The notes: generated by a model from the letters alone, not told the origin. A stretch of 64,000 nt of DNA from an uncultured Pirellula sp. (GCA_903858115.1 CAIOHR010000222.1:1-64000), one strand, 5' to 3'; positions 27,832 through 36,641 are shown, counted from the first letter of the stretch. Program-made: numbers and translations.

Positions 27832-28188
27832 ATGGCTTTTAAGGCCGTTCATCGATACGCACGCATCAGTTCCAGAAAGGTTCGACCTCTGGCTGACTTG
27901 GTTCGTGGTAAGTTTGCTGACGAGGCGCTTGAGCTGCTCCAATTTCAGCCCCATCGCGGTGCTCGTATGTTGGAGAAGGTGATCAAGAGCGCAGTTGGCA
28001 ACGCGCAAGATACAGAGCAAAACGGTGGACGTTCTTTCTCTGCGGAAGAGTTGGTTGTCGTGGATGCTCGCATTGACGGCGGTCCTATGTTCAAGCGATT
28101 TCGACCGATGTCGCGAGGCCAGGCGTTCACAGTTCTAAAGCGAACGAGCCACATTTCGGTAGAACTCAAACGTCTGGAAGAGCTGTAG
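27832..28188 (+). CDS. rplV: 50S ribosomal protein L22
   Basis: L22 contacts all 23S domains and its beta-hairpin reaches into the exit tunnel. Typical segments: YARISSRKVRPLADLVRG, EKVIKSAVGNAQD, and the C-terminal hairpin FKRFRPMSRGQAFTVLKRTSHISVEL. It starts 25 bp after rpsS and ends 10 bp before rpsC. Confidence 0.96.
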   Translation: MAFKAVHRYARISSRKVRPLADLVRGKFADEALELLQFQPHRGARMLEKVIKSAVGNAQDTEQNGGRSFSAEELVVVDARIDGGPMFKRFRPMSRGQAFTVLKRTSHISVELKRLEEL

Positions 28189-28198
28189 GAACTGAGAT

Positions 28199-28912
28199 AT
28201 GGGACAAAAAGTAAATCCAATTGGTTTTCGTACTGGCATCGTCATGGGCTGGAAAAGCCGATGGTATGCTAACAAAAAAGAGTTCGCCGAGCTTTTGGTC
28301 GAAGACCAAAAGATTCGCAAGTTCATTAAGTTTCATCCGACAAAGCCCGCATATAGAGAAGCGGGGATCGATCGAATCGAGATCGAGCGGACGCGTGATG
28401 AAGTTCGGTTGATGGTTTTCGTGGCAAAGCCAGGTTTGATCATCGGCAAGAAGGGTACAGAGATTGAGGTTTTGCAGGAAGAGCTGCAGAACTTGATCGG
28501 ACGAAGAGTCAACTTGAAGGTTGAAGAAGTATACCGACCTGAGATTCAGGCGCAATTGATTGCTGAAGACATTGCGAAACAATTGGCGAAGCGATCAAGT
28601 TTCCGTCGGACGATGAAGCGTTCCATTGAAACAGCGATGGATGCGGGTGCATTGGGTATCAAGATACAAATGTCAGGACGTCTTGGTGGTGCAGAAATGG
28701 CTCGTTGCGAAAAAGGCAACGCAGGTGCTCTGCCGTTGAGTACGATTCAGGCAAAGATTAGTTATGGGTTCGCTGAAGCCGCTACTCCGCAAGGAAACAT
28801 CGGCATTCAAGTGTGGGTAAATCAAGGTTCTTACGCGGGAGATGCTAACGATGGCGCTGATGCCCAAACGGGTCAAGCACCGAAAAAGCCAAAGAGGACG
28901 TATAAAAGGTAA
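28199..28912 (+). CDS. rpsC: 30S ribosomal protein S3
   Basis: S3 lines the mRNA entry channel and has helicase function with S4/S5. It begins GQKVNPIGFRTGI and contains a KH domain (LIIGKKGTEIEVLQEEL) and RRTMKRSIETAMDAGALGIKI. Its last 62 bases overlap the start of rplP, which is far more than the usual few bases; the final residues (GQAPKKPKRTYKR) are a basic tail. Confidence 0.97.
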   Translation: MGQKVNPIGFRTGIVMGWKSRWYANKKEFAELLVEDQKIRKFIKFHPTKPAYREAGIDRIEIERTRDEVRLMVFVAKPGLIIGKKGTEIEVLQEELQNLIGRRVNLKVEEVYRPEIQAQLIAEDIAKQLAKRSSFRRTMKRSIETAMDAGALGIKIQMSGRLGGAEMARCEKGNAGALPLSTIQAKISYGFAEAATPQGNIGIQVWVNQGSYAGDANDGADAQTGQAPKKPKRTYKR

Positions 28913-29267
28913 CGCGACCCGCGGTAACAAGGTTGTTTTCGGTGACTTTGGTCTCCAATGCCTTCAAGGTGGTTGGATCCGAGCCCAGACAATCGAAGCG
29001 GGGCGTATCGCCGGAAATCAATACGTTCGTGGTGAAGGTCGGCTTTACATTCGGATATTTCCAGATAAACCAATTTCCTCAAAGCCTTTGGAAACCCGGA
29101 TGGGTAAAGGTAAAGGGGAGCCGGAATACTGGGTAGCGGTAGTTCGACCTGGAACGGTTTTGTATGAGCTTGGTGGTGTGACGGAGCAACAGGCAAAGGT
29201 CTGTTTCGCTCGTCTTGCTGCGAAGATGCCGATTCCAGTTCGATTGATTCGACGTCGTCCTGCGTAG
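28851..29267 (+). CDS. rplP: 50S ribosomal protein L16
   Basis: L16 organises the A-site of the peptidyl transferase centre. The N-terminus MALMPKRVKHRKSQRGR matches the family, which fixes the start at 28851 (or the in-frame ATG at 28860). Both lie inside rpsC, an overlap of 53-62 bases, because the KH-R-rich N-terminus is conserved and cannot be shortened. GGWIRAQTIEAGRIA, RMGKGKGEPEYWVAVV and AKMPIPVRLIRR confirm the identity. Confidence 0.96.
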   Translation: MALMPKRVKHRKSQRGRIKGNATRGNKVVFGDFGLQCLQGGWIRAQTIEAGRIAGNQYVRGEGRLYIRIFPDKPISSKPLETRMGKGKGEPEYWVAVVRPGTVLYELGGVTEQQAKVCFARLAAKMPIPVRLIRRRPA

Positions 29268-29337
29268 GTTACTACGTGGACGGTGTGGATGGAAAACGAG
29301 AAATTTGACTGAAGAAAATATTAAAGACTGAAACAGA

Positions 29338-29535
29338 ATGAAAGCTTCAGAACTTAGAGAAATGAGCGACGAGCAGCTTGAGCTCACAGCGGTAGATGCT
29401 GCTGAAACGATGTTCAAGTTGCGGTTGCAGTCGCAGACGGAGCGAGTCGACGTGCCGACGCAAATGCGTCATAATCGTCGGTTGATTGCTCGAGTACGTA
29501 CAATTCAAACCGAACGAAGCCTGAAAAAGGTTTAG
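29338..29535 (+). CDS. rpmC: 50S ribosomal protein L29
   Basis: A small two-helix protein at the tunnel exit near L23. KASELREMSDEQLEL at the N-terminus, MFKLRLQSQTERVD and RRLIARVRTIQTER are typical. The 65-aa length is normal. A 70-bp spacer separates it from rplP. Confidence 0.94.
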   Translation: MKASELREMSDEQLELTAVDAAETMFKLRLQSQTERVDVPTQMRHNRRLIARVRTIQTERSLKKV

Positions 29536-29579
29536 TTCACTGACTTCCGATTTATTGATCTAGCAAGCGTTAAAGAATT

Positions 29580-29864
29580 ATGCCACGGCGAATTTTGGTT
29601 GGTGTTGTGACCAGCGATAAAGCGGCGAAGACCCGTAGAGTCGAGATCGAGCGATTGGTGAGACACCCGCGCTATTCGAAGATTATTCGTAAGAAGACAG
29701 TGTGCCACGTTCACGACGAAGATAATGTTTCGAAGATGGGCGACAAAGTCGAGATCGAAGAATGTCGACCTTTGTCGAAGATGAAGCGATGGACTTTGAT
29801 TCGTATAGTTGAAAAGAACAAGTTGGTAGAGAGTGTAGTGGCTGACGAAGCAGCAGCAAGCTAA
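29580..29864 (+). CDS. rpsQ: 30S ribosomal protein S17
   Basis: Primary 16S rRNA-binding OB-fold protein. [31 protein letters not shown] is typical, shown by the short segments [11 protein letters not shown] and HPRYSKI; it also has [18 protein letters not shown]. The C-terminus is extended by about ten residues ([11 protein letters not shown]) relative to E. coli. Confidence 0.95.
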   Translation: MPRRILVGVVTSDKAAKTRRVEIERLVRHPRYSKIIRKKTVCHVHDEDNVSKMGDKVEIEECRPLSKMKRWTLIRIVEKNKLVESVVADEAAAS

Positions 29865-29938
29865 CCTGCATCTAGTTTGGGTAGCGATTGGCAGCAACAT
29901 CGGTAGGAACACGAAATAGAGTTTGGAATTAGTTCAAA

Positions 29939-30307
29939 ATGATCCAGCAAGAAACAAGATTGGTGGTAGCAGACAACACAGGTGCACGCGAGGTGATGTG
30001 CATCAAGGTGTTGGGAGGAACCAGGCGGCGTTATGCGAGTCTGGGTGATGTTATCATCTGCTCGGTCAAGAGCGTAATTCCAGGTAGCGAAGTGAAGAAA
30101 AAGGCTGTCGTTCGTGGAGTGGTGGTGCGTGTGTCGCAGCCCGCAAGACGAGCGGACGGTAGCTATGTTCGATTTGACACAAACGCTGTGGTGTTGGTTG
30201 ACAAAGACAACAACCCACGCGGAACACGGATATTTGGAGCGGTCGCACGAGAGCTTCGTGAAAAGAGCTTCACAAAAATTGTATCTCTGGCGAGTGAGGT
30301 AGTTTAG
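29939..30307 (+). CDS. rplN: 50S ribosomal protein L14
   Basis: L14 lies at the subunit interface and contacts 16S h14. The start [26 protein letters not shown] and the end [20 protein letters not shown] are standard, for 122 aa. The stop codon is directly adjacent to the rplX start, suggesting coupled translation. Confidence 0.97.
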   Translation: MIQQETRLVVADNTGAREVMCIKVLGGTRRRYASLGDVIICSVKSVIPGSEVKKKAVVRGVVVRVSQPARRADGSYVRFDTNAVVLVDKDNNPRGTRIFGAVARELREKSFTKIVSLASEVV

Positions 30308-30658
30308 ATGTTGATCAAAGTGAATGACACCGTTGTCATGCTCTCAGGGCGAGACAAAGGTCAGAAGGGCAAAGTGCTCAAAGTAGATCGCGCAGAAGGT
30401 ACGGTGGTGGTTGAAGGTCTGAACAAGATATTCAAGCACGTGAAGCGATCGCAGCGGAATCCGCAGGGTGGACGACTGTCGAAGGAATCTGCAGTGGACG
30501 CTTCGAAAGTAGCTTTGGTTTGCCCTCAAACTGGAAAGCCAACAAGAATTGGTGTGCGGTTCCTTCCGGATGGAACCAAAGAAAGATATAGCAAAAAGAG
30601 TGGTGCAACGATAAGTGTTGTTGCTCCAGCGCGTGCATCCAACGCGAAGAAGTCCTAA
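30308..30658 (+). CDS. rplX: 50S ribosomal protein L24
   Basis: KOW-domain assembly initiator at the tunnel exit. VNDTVVMLSGRDKGQKGKVLKV is the KOW motif region, followed by GLNKIFKHVKRSQ, NPQGGRLSKE and CPQTGKPTRIGVRF. It abuts rplN with no spacer. A short GAGCC-TTTGA-GGCTC hairpin lies in the following spacer (30687-30701). Confidence 0.96.
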   Translation: MLIKVNDTVVMLSGRDKGQKGKVLKVDRAEGTVVVEGLNKIFKHVKRSQRNPQGGRLSKESAVDASKVALVCPQTGKPTRIGVRFLPDGTKERYSKKSGATISVVAPARASNAKKS

Positions 30659-30686
30659 ACCGTTCGTTTGAACCCATGAGATAATG

Positions 30687-30701
30687 GAGCCTTTGAGGCT
30701 C
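30687..30701 (+). other. Short hairpin in the rplX-rplE spacer
   Basis: GAGCC-TTTGA-GGCTC forms a 5-bp stem just before rplE. It could mark mRNA processing or mask the rplE ribosome-binding region, whose purine signal is otherwise unclear. The evidence is only the inverted repeat and its location. Confidence 0.3.
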
Positions 30702-30711
30702 ACAGACCAAA

Positions 30712-31272
30712 ATGGCACCTCGACTGCAACAACACTATTTTGATAGCATTCGTCCAGAGCTCGGAAAGGAGCTTGGGATAGCTAACCTTTATGCTATTCC
30801 GAGGATCGAGAAGATCTCCATTAATATGGGGGTCGGCGAAGCGATGCAAGACAAGAAGTTCCTGGAATTGGCGGCGGACGCCATGACTGAAATCGCTGGA
30901 CAAAAACCAGTTTTGACGTTGGCTCGTCAATCGATCGCAGGATTCAAGCTTCGCGAAGGCGTAGCGATTGGCTGTAAAGTCACTCTGCGACGAGAGCGAA
31001 TGTACGAGTTTTTGGATCGGTTGGTCAGCATTGTTCTTCCTCGAGTTCGTGACTTCCGGGGTGTTAGCCGAACGGCCTTTGATGGCAACGGCAATTACTC
31101 GATGGGGTTGTCGGAATGGTTGGTTTTCCCTGAGTTGAATGGCGACAAGTACGCTAAGGCTCAAGGGATGAACATCGCAATCGTTACGACGGCCAAGTCG
31201 GATGATCATGCTCGAAGAATGCTTGAGATGTTCGGAATGCCATTCCGAGCACCGAAGAAGAAAACAGCTTAA
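30712..31272 (+). CDS. rplE: 50S ribosomal protein L5
   Basis: L5 binds 5S rRNA in the central protuberance. Key segments: IPRIEKISINMGVGEAMQDKK, QKPVLTLARQSIAGFKLREG, LPRVRDFRGVSRTAFDGNGNYSMG and SDDHARRMLEMFGMPF. The 186-aa length is normal. Confidence 0.97.
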   Translation: MAPRLQQHYFDSIRPELGKELGIANLYAIPRIEKISINMGVGEAMQDKKFLELAADAMTEIAGQKPVLTLARQSIAGFKLREGVAIGCKVTLRRERMYEFLDRLVSIVLPRVRDFRGVSRTAFDGNGNYSMGLSEWLVFPELNGDKYAKAQGMNIAIVTTAKSDDHARRMLEMFGMPFRAPKKKTA

Positions 31273-31352
31273 TTCGATGATTCGCGGAAGAGTCCTCCGC
31301 GAATCCACAGTTACACAAACCCGTTTTTCCTAGTACTACCGGATACCCACCT

Positions 31353-31538
31353 GTGGCCAGCAAAAGCAAGATTGCAAAAGCCAGTCGTGAGCCAAAATTT
31401 TCAACTCGTCGAGAGAATCGCTGCAAGCTTTGCGGTCGGCCTCGAGCTGTTTATCGCAAGTTCGGTATTTGCCGTATTTGTTTTCGACAGCTTGCTGATA
31501 AGGGGTTGATCCCTGGTGTGCGAAAGTCCAGTTGGTAG
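31353..31538 (+). CDS. rpsN: 30S ribosomal protein S14, zinc-binding type
   Basis: A 61-aa S14 with a CxxC...CxxC zinc ribbon ([12 protein letters not shown] and ICRICFRQL). It begins at GTG, encoding [15 protein letters not shown]. This is the zinc-containing paralogue; a zinc-free S14 elsewhere in the genome cannot be excluded. FolE2 (7620-8447) is another protein whose relatives are tied to zinc supply. Confidence 0.96.
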   Translation: MASKSKIAKASREPKFSTRRENRCKLCGRPRAVYRKFGICRICFRQLADKGLIPGVRKSSW

Positions 31539-31559
31539 AAGACGGGGGAGCTAAAGAAT

Positions 31560-31955
31560 ATGATCAATGATCCAATTGCAGACATGTTAACTCGAATCCG
31601 AAACGCAGTTCGAATTGAACGACGTTTTGTTGATGTTCCACTCTCGCATTTGAGAATCGGCGTAGCTGATGTCCTCAAGCGAGAAGGTTACATTTGGGAT
31701 TACTCAGAGGTGGAAGCGGAGCCAGCCAAGATGCTTCGAATCGAACTCAAGTATGGTCCCAACGGTGAGAAAATCATTCAGTCGGTTCGCCGCGTTAGCA
31801 AGCCTGGAAGACGGGTCTATGCGAAGTGTGCAGAATTGAAGCCTATTTTGAATGGAATGGGAATATCAATCGTCAGTACATCGAAGGGTGTTGTAAGTGA
31901 TCGGGAAGCTCGACACCAAAAGCTTGGCGGAGAAGTTCTCGCTGAAGTTAGTTAA
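31560..31955 (+). CDS. rpsH: 30S ribosomal protein S8
   Basis: Central-domain 16S binder, and translational repressor of the spc operon in E. coli. DPIADMLTRIRNAVRI and GMGISIVSTSKGVVSDREAR are diagnostic; the latter ends in GGEVLAEVS. Length 131 aa. The 127-bp spacer to rplF contains a direct repeat GTTAATCGTTACA (twice, 31951-31981), which may have arisen by slippage. Confidence 0.96.
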   Translation: MINDPIADMLTRIRNAVRIERRFVDVPLSHLRIGVADVLKREGYIWDYSEVEAEPAKMLRIELKYGPNGEKIIQSVRRVSKPGRRVYAKCAELKPILNGMGISIVSTSKGVVSDREARHQKLGGEVLAEVS

Positions 31956-32082
31956 TCGTTACAGTTGGTTAATCGTTACACTGTTGCGTGATCTGAGTTC
32001 GCTCGGACCTGTGCGGTGAGAAATTTCGGAAGACTGCAACCGTAGTGGTTGTTACAAACATTCCAAGGCTTAGGTAATCAAG

Positions 32083-32625
32083 ATGTCTCGTGTCGGTAAG
32101 AAACCAATTCCAGTCCTAGACGGCGTTAAGGTGTCGGTGGACGGAAACGTGGTCAATGTTGAAGGCCCCAAAGGGAAGTTGTCATTTGCCCACCGTGAGG
32201 AAGTAACGGTCAAGGTGAGTGACGACGGGAAGTCTGTTGACGTTACCCGGAACGACGAAGAGCGAGCTTCGCGCGCTTTCCATGGTTTGACCAGAGCACT
32301 TGTGAACAACATGGTGGTCGGGGTAAAGACCGGTTACGAGAAGAAACTTGAAGTCATTGGCGTTGGATATTTGGCCGCGATCAAGGGAAAAGTTCTTCAG
32401 TTGCGAGTTGGATTTGCGAACGAGCTGCAAGTTCCGATTCCTGAGGGGCTCGAAGTCACATGTCCAGATCAGACACACATTAATGTGAAGGGGTGCAACA
32501 AGCAGGCTGTCGGTCAGTTTGCTGCGTATGTTCGAGCTCTTCGCAAGCCTGAGCCATACAAAGGCAAGGGTGTTCGATATGTGGGTGAAGTTGTTAAACT
32601 TAAGCCTGGTAAGAGTGCGACATAG
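32083..32625 (+). CDS. rplF: 50S ribosomal protein L6
   Basis: L6 lies at the base of the L7/L12 stalk near the sarcin-ricin loop. SRVGKKPIPV at the N-terminus, VEGPKGKLS and the C-terminal EPYKGKGVRYVGEVVKLKPGKS are typical. The 180-aa length is standard. Confidence 0.97.
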   Translation: MSRVGKKPIPVLDGVKVSVDGNVVNVEGPKGKLSFAHREEVTVKVSDDGKSVDVTRNDEERASRAFHGLTRALVNNMVVGVKTGYEKKLEVIGVGYLAAIKGKVLQLRVGFANELQVPIPEGLEVTCPDQTHINVKGCNKQAVGQFAAYVRALRKPEPYKGKGVRYVGEVVKLKPGKSAT

Positions 32626-32704
32626 TCGCGATACTAGCGTACAGTACAAGTGGGTTCCAAAGTGTTCCGACAGGTTGTCGGGGCGAATGTTGTAGAGGTT
32701 AGCT

Positions 32705-33073
32705 GTGGATATTCGAAAAGTTGTAGATGGACAGCGTCAACGCCGTGCTTATCGCGTTCGTAAGCGAGTGCGTGGAACTACTGCGCGTCCTCGATTGTGC
32801 ATCAATCGATCGTTGACTGCCTTTGGATGCCAGGTGATCGATGACACGTTGGGTAGTACATTGGTGGCGGCCACTTCCCGAGACAAAGACCTTCGAGATC
32901 AAATTGGTTACGGCGGTAATTGCGAAGCCGCGAAGAAGCTCGGCAAGATCGTAGCGGAACGGGCGATCGCTAAAGGCATCAAACAAGTTACATTGGACCG
33001 AGGGTCCTGCAAGTATCACGGGCGAGTCGCAGCGTTTGCGGATGCCGCTCGTGAAGCTGGTTTAGAATTCTAG
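32705..33073 (+). CDS. rplR: 50S ribosomal protein L18
   Basis: 5S rRNA-binding protein of the central protuberance. It starts at GTG (DIRKVVDGQRQRRAYRVRKRVRG) and contains RPRLCINRSLTAFGCQVID and LDRGSCKYHGRVAAFADAAREAGLEF, the usual C-terminus. Length 122 aa. Confidence 0.96.
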   Translation: MDIRKVVDGQRQRRAYRVRKRVRGTTARPRLCINRSLTAFGCQVIDDTLGSTLVAATSRDKDLRDQIGYGGNCEAAKKLGKIVAERAIAKGIKQVTLDRGSCKYHGRVAAFADAAREAGLEF

Positions 33074-33091
33074 TTTGGAGTGATCGAAAGA

Positions 33092-33586
33092 GTGGCAAGT
33101 TCATTAGATAATGCTCAAGGCGATCAGCTCATCGATCGCGTGTTGAAGATCAAACGATGCGCGGCTGTGGTCAAAGGGGGCCGACGTTTCTCGTTTGCAG
33201 CTTTAGTTGTTGTCGGAGACGGCAAAGGCAAGGTTGGATACGGTTACGGAAAAGCGAACGAAGTGCCTCCGAGTGTTTCGAAAGCTCAGAAGGCTGCGAA
33301 TCGTGCGATGATTCAAGTTCCATTGATCAACGGTACGATTCCCCATGTTGTTAGCGGAAAGTTCGGAGCCGCTCACGTTTTGCTGATGCCAGCTAGTCCA
33401 GGTACAGGTATTATTGCAGGGCAGGCGGTGCGAGCTGTTTGTGAAGCAGTCGGCATTCAAGATATTTTGACCAAGAGTTTCCGATCCAACAATCCAACGG
33501 TGTTAATTAAAGCGACGTTCGACGCTTTGTCCCAACTCCGAACCAAAGAAGACGTCGAACGACTCCGAGGAGTCAAGCTGTCATGA
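33092..33586 (+). CDS. rpsE: 30S ribosomal protein S5
   Basis: S5 helps decoding accuracy and mRNA unwinding. [44 protein letters not shown] and [22 protein letters not shown] are diagnostic. GTG at 33092 has GGAG nine bases upstream; in the tracked GTG at 33080 the GGAG touches the start codon. It overlaps rplO by four bases (ATGA), so no rpmD (L30) lies between them. Confidence 0.96.
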   Translation: MASSLDNAQGDQLIDRVLKIKRCAAVVKGGRRFSFAALVVVGDGKGKVGYGYGKANEVPPSVSKAQKAANRAMIQVPLINGTIPHVVSGKFGAAHVLLMPASPGTGIIAGQAVRAVCEAVGIQDILTKSFRSNNPTVLIKATFDALSQLRTKEDVERLRGVKLS

Positions 33587-34074
33587 ATTTAGAAGAAATC
33601 AATAATGGTGTTGTCACCAACCGCGGGCGAAAGCGTATCGGTCGGGGCGTAGGTAGCAAGACCGGCAAGACTGCGGGCCGTGGTCACAACGGACACAAGT
33701 CGCGCAGTGGCTACTCACGGCATCCGATGTTTAATGGGGGCGATTTACCGCTGGTTCGCAGGATTCCAAAGCGAGGTTTTCACAATAAGTTCGCCGTCAC
33801 GGTGTTCGGAGTGAATCTTGCTTCGATCAACGAAGTGTTTGCCGCAGGAGAAGTTGTTAACCCTGTGAGTATTCGTGAAAAGGGTTTGGTAAAGGTTCGC
33901 TGCGACGAGATCAAGATACTTGGTGATGGCGAGCTGACCAAAGCTCTTAAGTTTGTCGTGACGCGAGCAAGCGAATCAGCCAAAGAGAAGATTGCAAAGG
34001 CAGGTGGGACGATTGAGATCGTGGCTGCGAAGCGAACGCCAGATGAACGCGTCGCCGCGCTCAAGGGTGAGTAG
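33583..34074 (+). CDS. rplO: 50S ribosomal protein L15
   Basis: Late-assembly protein. The Gly/Arg-rich N-terminus ([24 protein letters not shown]) and [17 protein letters not shown] are characteristic. It is translationally coupled to rpsE by the ATGA overlap and is followed 29 bp later by a strong terminator, so it is the last gene of the long transcript. Confidence 0.97.
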   Translation: MNLEEINNGVVTNRGRKRIGRGVGSKTGKTAGRGHNGHKSRSGYSRHPMFNGGDLPLVRRIPKRGFHNKFAVTVFGVNLASINEVFAAGEVVNPVSIREKGLVKVRCDEIKILGDGELTKALKFVVTRASESAKEKIAKAGGTIEIVAAKRTPDERVAALKGE

Positions 34075-34102
34075 GCGGTTCCATTGTCATGAATGGTAAG
34101 TG

Positions 34103-34130
34103 AAAACACCACGCGGATGCGTGGTGTTTT
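34103..34130 (+). terminator. Intrinsic terminator after rplO
   Basis: A perfect 12-bp stem AAAACACCACGC / GCGTGGTGTTTT with loop GGAT, running into TTTTGTTT. It is the clearest rho-independent terminator in the window and separates the ribosomal protein genes from secY. Confidence 0.9.
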
Positions 34131-34329
34131 TGTTTGGAGGCTGTTTGGAGTAGGTACTGCTACGGAAGTTTTTGGCCGTAACTACCGCGGAAGACTGGCA
34201 GGAAAGTAGATCTAGGACCTCCAATTCGGCTAGTCACAAAGATCAACTTTGGAAACAATACAGACTTAGTTCGGTTTAGTCGCGTGAAACGATTGTGATG
34301 CGACGACTCAAGCTTAGGAATAATTTGAC

Positions 34330-35685
34330 ATGTTTGAGAAACTACGGGTAGTCTTTTCGATTCCCGAGCTCCGCCAAAAGATATTGTTGACGCTGGCGTT
34401 GCTTGCAATTTATCGTATTGGCTACCACATTCGACTGCCTATCTTGGAAGTGTCTGGGATATCGATGGGTGGCGAGATGGAGACGTTCATGGAGAGGGTT
34501 GCGTTGTTTTCTGCAACCGATTTGCGAACGCTGACGATCTTTGGCTTGGGTATTGCTCCTTACATTTCTGCGTCTATCATTTTCCAATTGTTAGGAACGG
34601 TGTGGGCTCCGATTGAGCAGTTGCGCAAAGAAGGGCCTGCTGGCAGAAAGAAGATCAACGAGTATACCCGTTATTTGACGGTGATCATCTGCATTTTGCA
34701 GAGTTGGACCTATCTCTATTATTCCGGCGCGAAGATATCGGATACTTTCTTGGCCAATGGAGGAACCGGTCTTAGCTTTGGATGGCAGATTACGTCGGTA
34801 GCTGTGATGACAGCTGGATCGATGTTCTTGATGTGGCTTGGAGAACAAATCGATGAGTATGGAATTGGAAATGGTGTTTCCCTTCTCATCATGGCTGGAA
34901 TTCTTGCTCAGATGCCCAAGGCGCTATGGGATATTCGTCAGAACATGTCAAGCGGTCTAAGCGGTGGTTCGAACAGTTCGATCGGCCCTGACGTTTTGTT
35001 GGTTTTGGCTTTCCTATTCGTTGGGGTTGTTTTTGCGGTGGTGTTCATCACGATGGCACAGCGACGAATTCAAATGCAAAGTGCGAAGCATGTGCGTGGG
35101 AGACGCGTGATGGGTGGTTCTAAGCAGTTCCTACCGTTGAAGATCAATCAGTCGGGCGTTATGCCAATCATCTTCGCGGGTAGTCTCCTAATGATCCCAG
35201 CGTTGTTTTTTGGCCTTATTGCAGGATGGTTTTCAGCTGCAGGTTGGAATGGGGTTGCGACAGTGTTCGTAGCATTGCGTTCCATGTTGGATTCTGGGTC
35301 AAGCTTTACGTACAATGTTCTGTATATTGCTTTGATTTTCTTTTTCTGTTTCTTTTGGACGTCGATCATGTTCAATCCGAAGGAAATGTCGCAGAATCTT
35401 CAAGATTCCGGTGCTTTCATTCCAGGCTATCGGCCAGGAAAGAGAACGGCAGATTACCTAGAAAAAGTGATGGTTCGAATCACGTATGTCGGTGCGGCTT
35501 TTTTGGCTGCTGTGGCGATCATTCCTACTGTGATTAATTCGCAATTCGGTGTCTCCTATAGTGTTTCCGCTTTTTATGGTGGAACGGGATTGTTGATCGC
35601 GGTGAGTGTGGCGTTTGATTTGATCCAGAAGATTGATAGCCACTTGTTGATGAGAAATTACAAAGGGCTTTTGGAGGAGCAGTAA
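34330..35685 (+). CDS. secY: Protein translocase subunit SecY
   Basis: Channel of the Sec translocon with ten membrane segments. FEKLRVVFSIPELRQKILLTLALLAIYRIG at the start is typical, with short markers IPELRQKI and FGLGIAPYISASII; also GNGVSLLIMAGI, RRIQMQSAKHVRG and LKINQSGVMPIIFA. Length 451 aa. Unlike the textbook spc operon it has its own 255-bp upstream region after a terminator, so it is probably transcribed separately from rplO, together with adk 45 bp downstream. Confidence 0.97.
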   Translation: MFEKLRVVFSIPELRQKILLTLALLAIYRIGYHIRLPILEVSGISMGGEMETFMERVALFSATDLRTLTIFGLGIAPYISASIIFQLLGTVWAPIEQLRKEGPAGRKKINEYTRYLTVIICILQSWTYLYYSGAKISDTFLANGGTGLSFGWQITSVAVMTAGSMFLMWLGEQIDEYGIGNGVSLLIMAGILAQMPKALWDIRQNMSSGLSGGSNSSIGPDVLLVLAFLFVGVVFAVVFITMAQRRIQMQSAKHVRGRRVMGGSKQFLPLKINQSGVMPIIFAGSLLMIPALFFGLIAGWFSAAGWNGVATVFVALRSMLDSGSSFTYNVLYIALIFFFCFFWTSIMFNPKEMSQNLQDSGAFIPGYRPGKRTADYLEKVMVRITYVGAAFLAAVAIIPTVINSQFGVSYSVSAFYGGTGLLIAVSVAFDLIQKIDSHLLMRNYKGLLEEQ

Positions 35686-35730
35686 TCTCGGCTTTTTTTG
35701 ATTCGGACGCCAGATAGAAAGGGCCGCTCC

Positions 35731-36306
35731 GTGCGATTGGTATTTATTGGCCCTCCAGGTGCTGGGAAAGGGACCCAGTGCAAAAGGCTTGTGGAACTAT
35801 TGAACATCCCTCACTTATCAACTGGGGAGATGTTGCGGGCCGTCAAGAAGCAGGACTCTGCGCTTTCGCGTTGGGTGGCATCCCATATCGACTCCGGGAA
35901 ACTGGCCCCGGACCATTTGGTGATGCGTATTGTTGCTCAGAAACTAGCTAGTGACGAGTGCAAGAACGGTGCGCTTTTCGATGGGTTTCCTCGAACGCTG
36001 ATTCAAGCGCAGTTGCTAGACGATCATCTTGCAGAGACCGGACTGGTTTTGGACATGGCGCTGGAGCTCAAAGTCAAGGAAGAAGAGCTCATTCAACGGA
36101 TTCTGAAGCGTGCGCAGGTCGATGGCCGTGCGGACGACAACTACGAAACGATTCGGGAGAGGCTCAACGTCTTCAATACGCAGACCGCACCGTTGACAGA
36201 GTACTATGCAAGCCAGGGAAAACTGGAAACGGTAGATGGCATGCAATCTCCAGACAAAGTTTTCGACGACATTCGAGCGTGTGTCGCACGCCATCAGAGA
36301 ACCTAG
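35731..36306 (+). CDS. adk: Adenylate kinase, short-lid form
   Basis: Interconverts AMP + ATP and 2 ADP. P-loop GPPGAGKGT at residues 7-15, LSTGEMLR, the AMP-binding DGFPRT and RADDNYETIRERL are clear. The lid region (RILKRAQVDGRADD) lacks the zinc-binding Cys tetrad and is short. I prefer GTG at 35731, preceded by AGAAAGGG; the tracked TTG at 35698 is an extension. secY-adk is a common pair; the map, infA, rpsM, rpsK, rpoA genes that often follow are absent here. Confidence 0.95.
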   Translation: MRLVFIGPPGAGKGTQCKRLVELLNIPHLSTGEMLRAVKKQDSALSRWVASHIDSGKLAPDHLVMRIVAQKLASDECKNGALFDGFPRTLIQAQLLDDHLAETGLVLDMALELKVKEEELIQRILKRAQVDGRADDNYETIRERLNVFNTQTAPLTEYYASQGKLETVDGMQSPDKVFDDIRACVARHQRT

Positions 36307-36319
36307 ATTCTGAAGAGCA

Positions 36320-36342
36320 AGAATTCGTTTTTCTAGAATTCT
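36320..36342. other. Inverted repeat downstream of adk
   Basis: AGAATTC-GTTTTTCTA-GAATTCT forms a 7-bp stem 14 bases after the adk stop. It may act as a weak transcription end; there is no clear U-tract after the stem on the plus strand. Confidence 0.3.
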
Positions 36343-36383
36343 CGGCTAGCTAACCTATCCGGTCCGTGGAATGTTTGTGTCGT

Positions 36384-36519
36384 CATTAAGGTCACGGCCG
36401 ACAAACATCAAAGTAGTAGGCACATTCCGTGTGCCGTCTACCTAAAAACCTAGAAAATGTCAATGAGTGGACGGCACGACGGAGATTGCCTGCTACTGTT
36501 GTCGGCTGTGCCATTAAGG
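36384..36519. repeat. REPIN-like pair: two inverted copies of a hairpin repeat
   Basis: The segment 36384-36441 (TTAAGGTCACGGCCGACAA...GGCACATTCCGTGTGCC...) reappears, diverged, as the reverse complement of 36467-36519. Each arm holds the order TTAA, GCCGACAA, AGTAG-AGGCA, CCG, GTGCCGTC, CAC/TAC. Inside arm one is the hairpin GGCACA-TTCCG-TGTGCC. Two REP-like units in opposite orientation with a 25-bp centre are the architecture of REPIN/BIME elements. They lie between adk and the gamma-glutamyltransferase. The rest of the 36307-36641 interval shows no gene. Confidence 0.7.
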
Positions 36520-36641
36520 GTGTCTCAGCGTCTTTTTTCGCATAGGCGATCGAGTGCAATCGGTTTCGAGTGTTGGTACCATAGAGGGATGAACTCTGGG
36601 ATGTAATGATCGGTGGTACTCTAAATGCAACGGTTCAGCTC

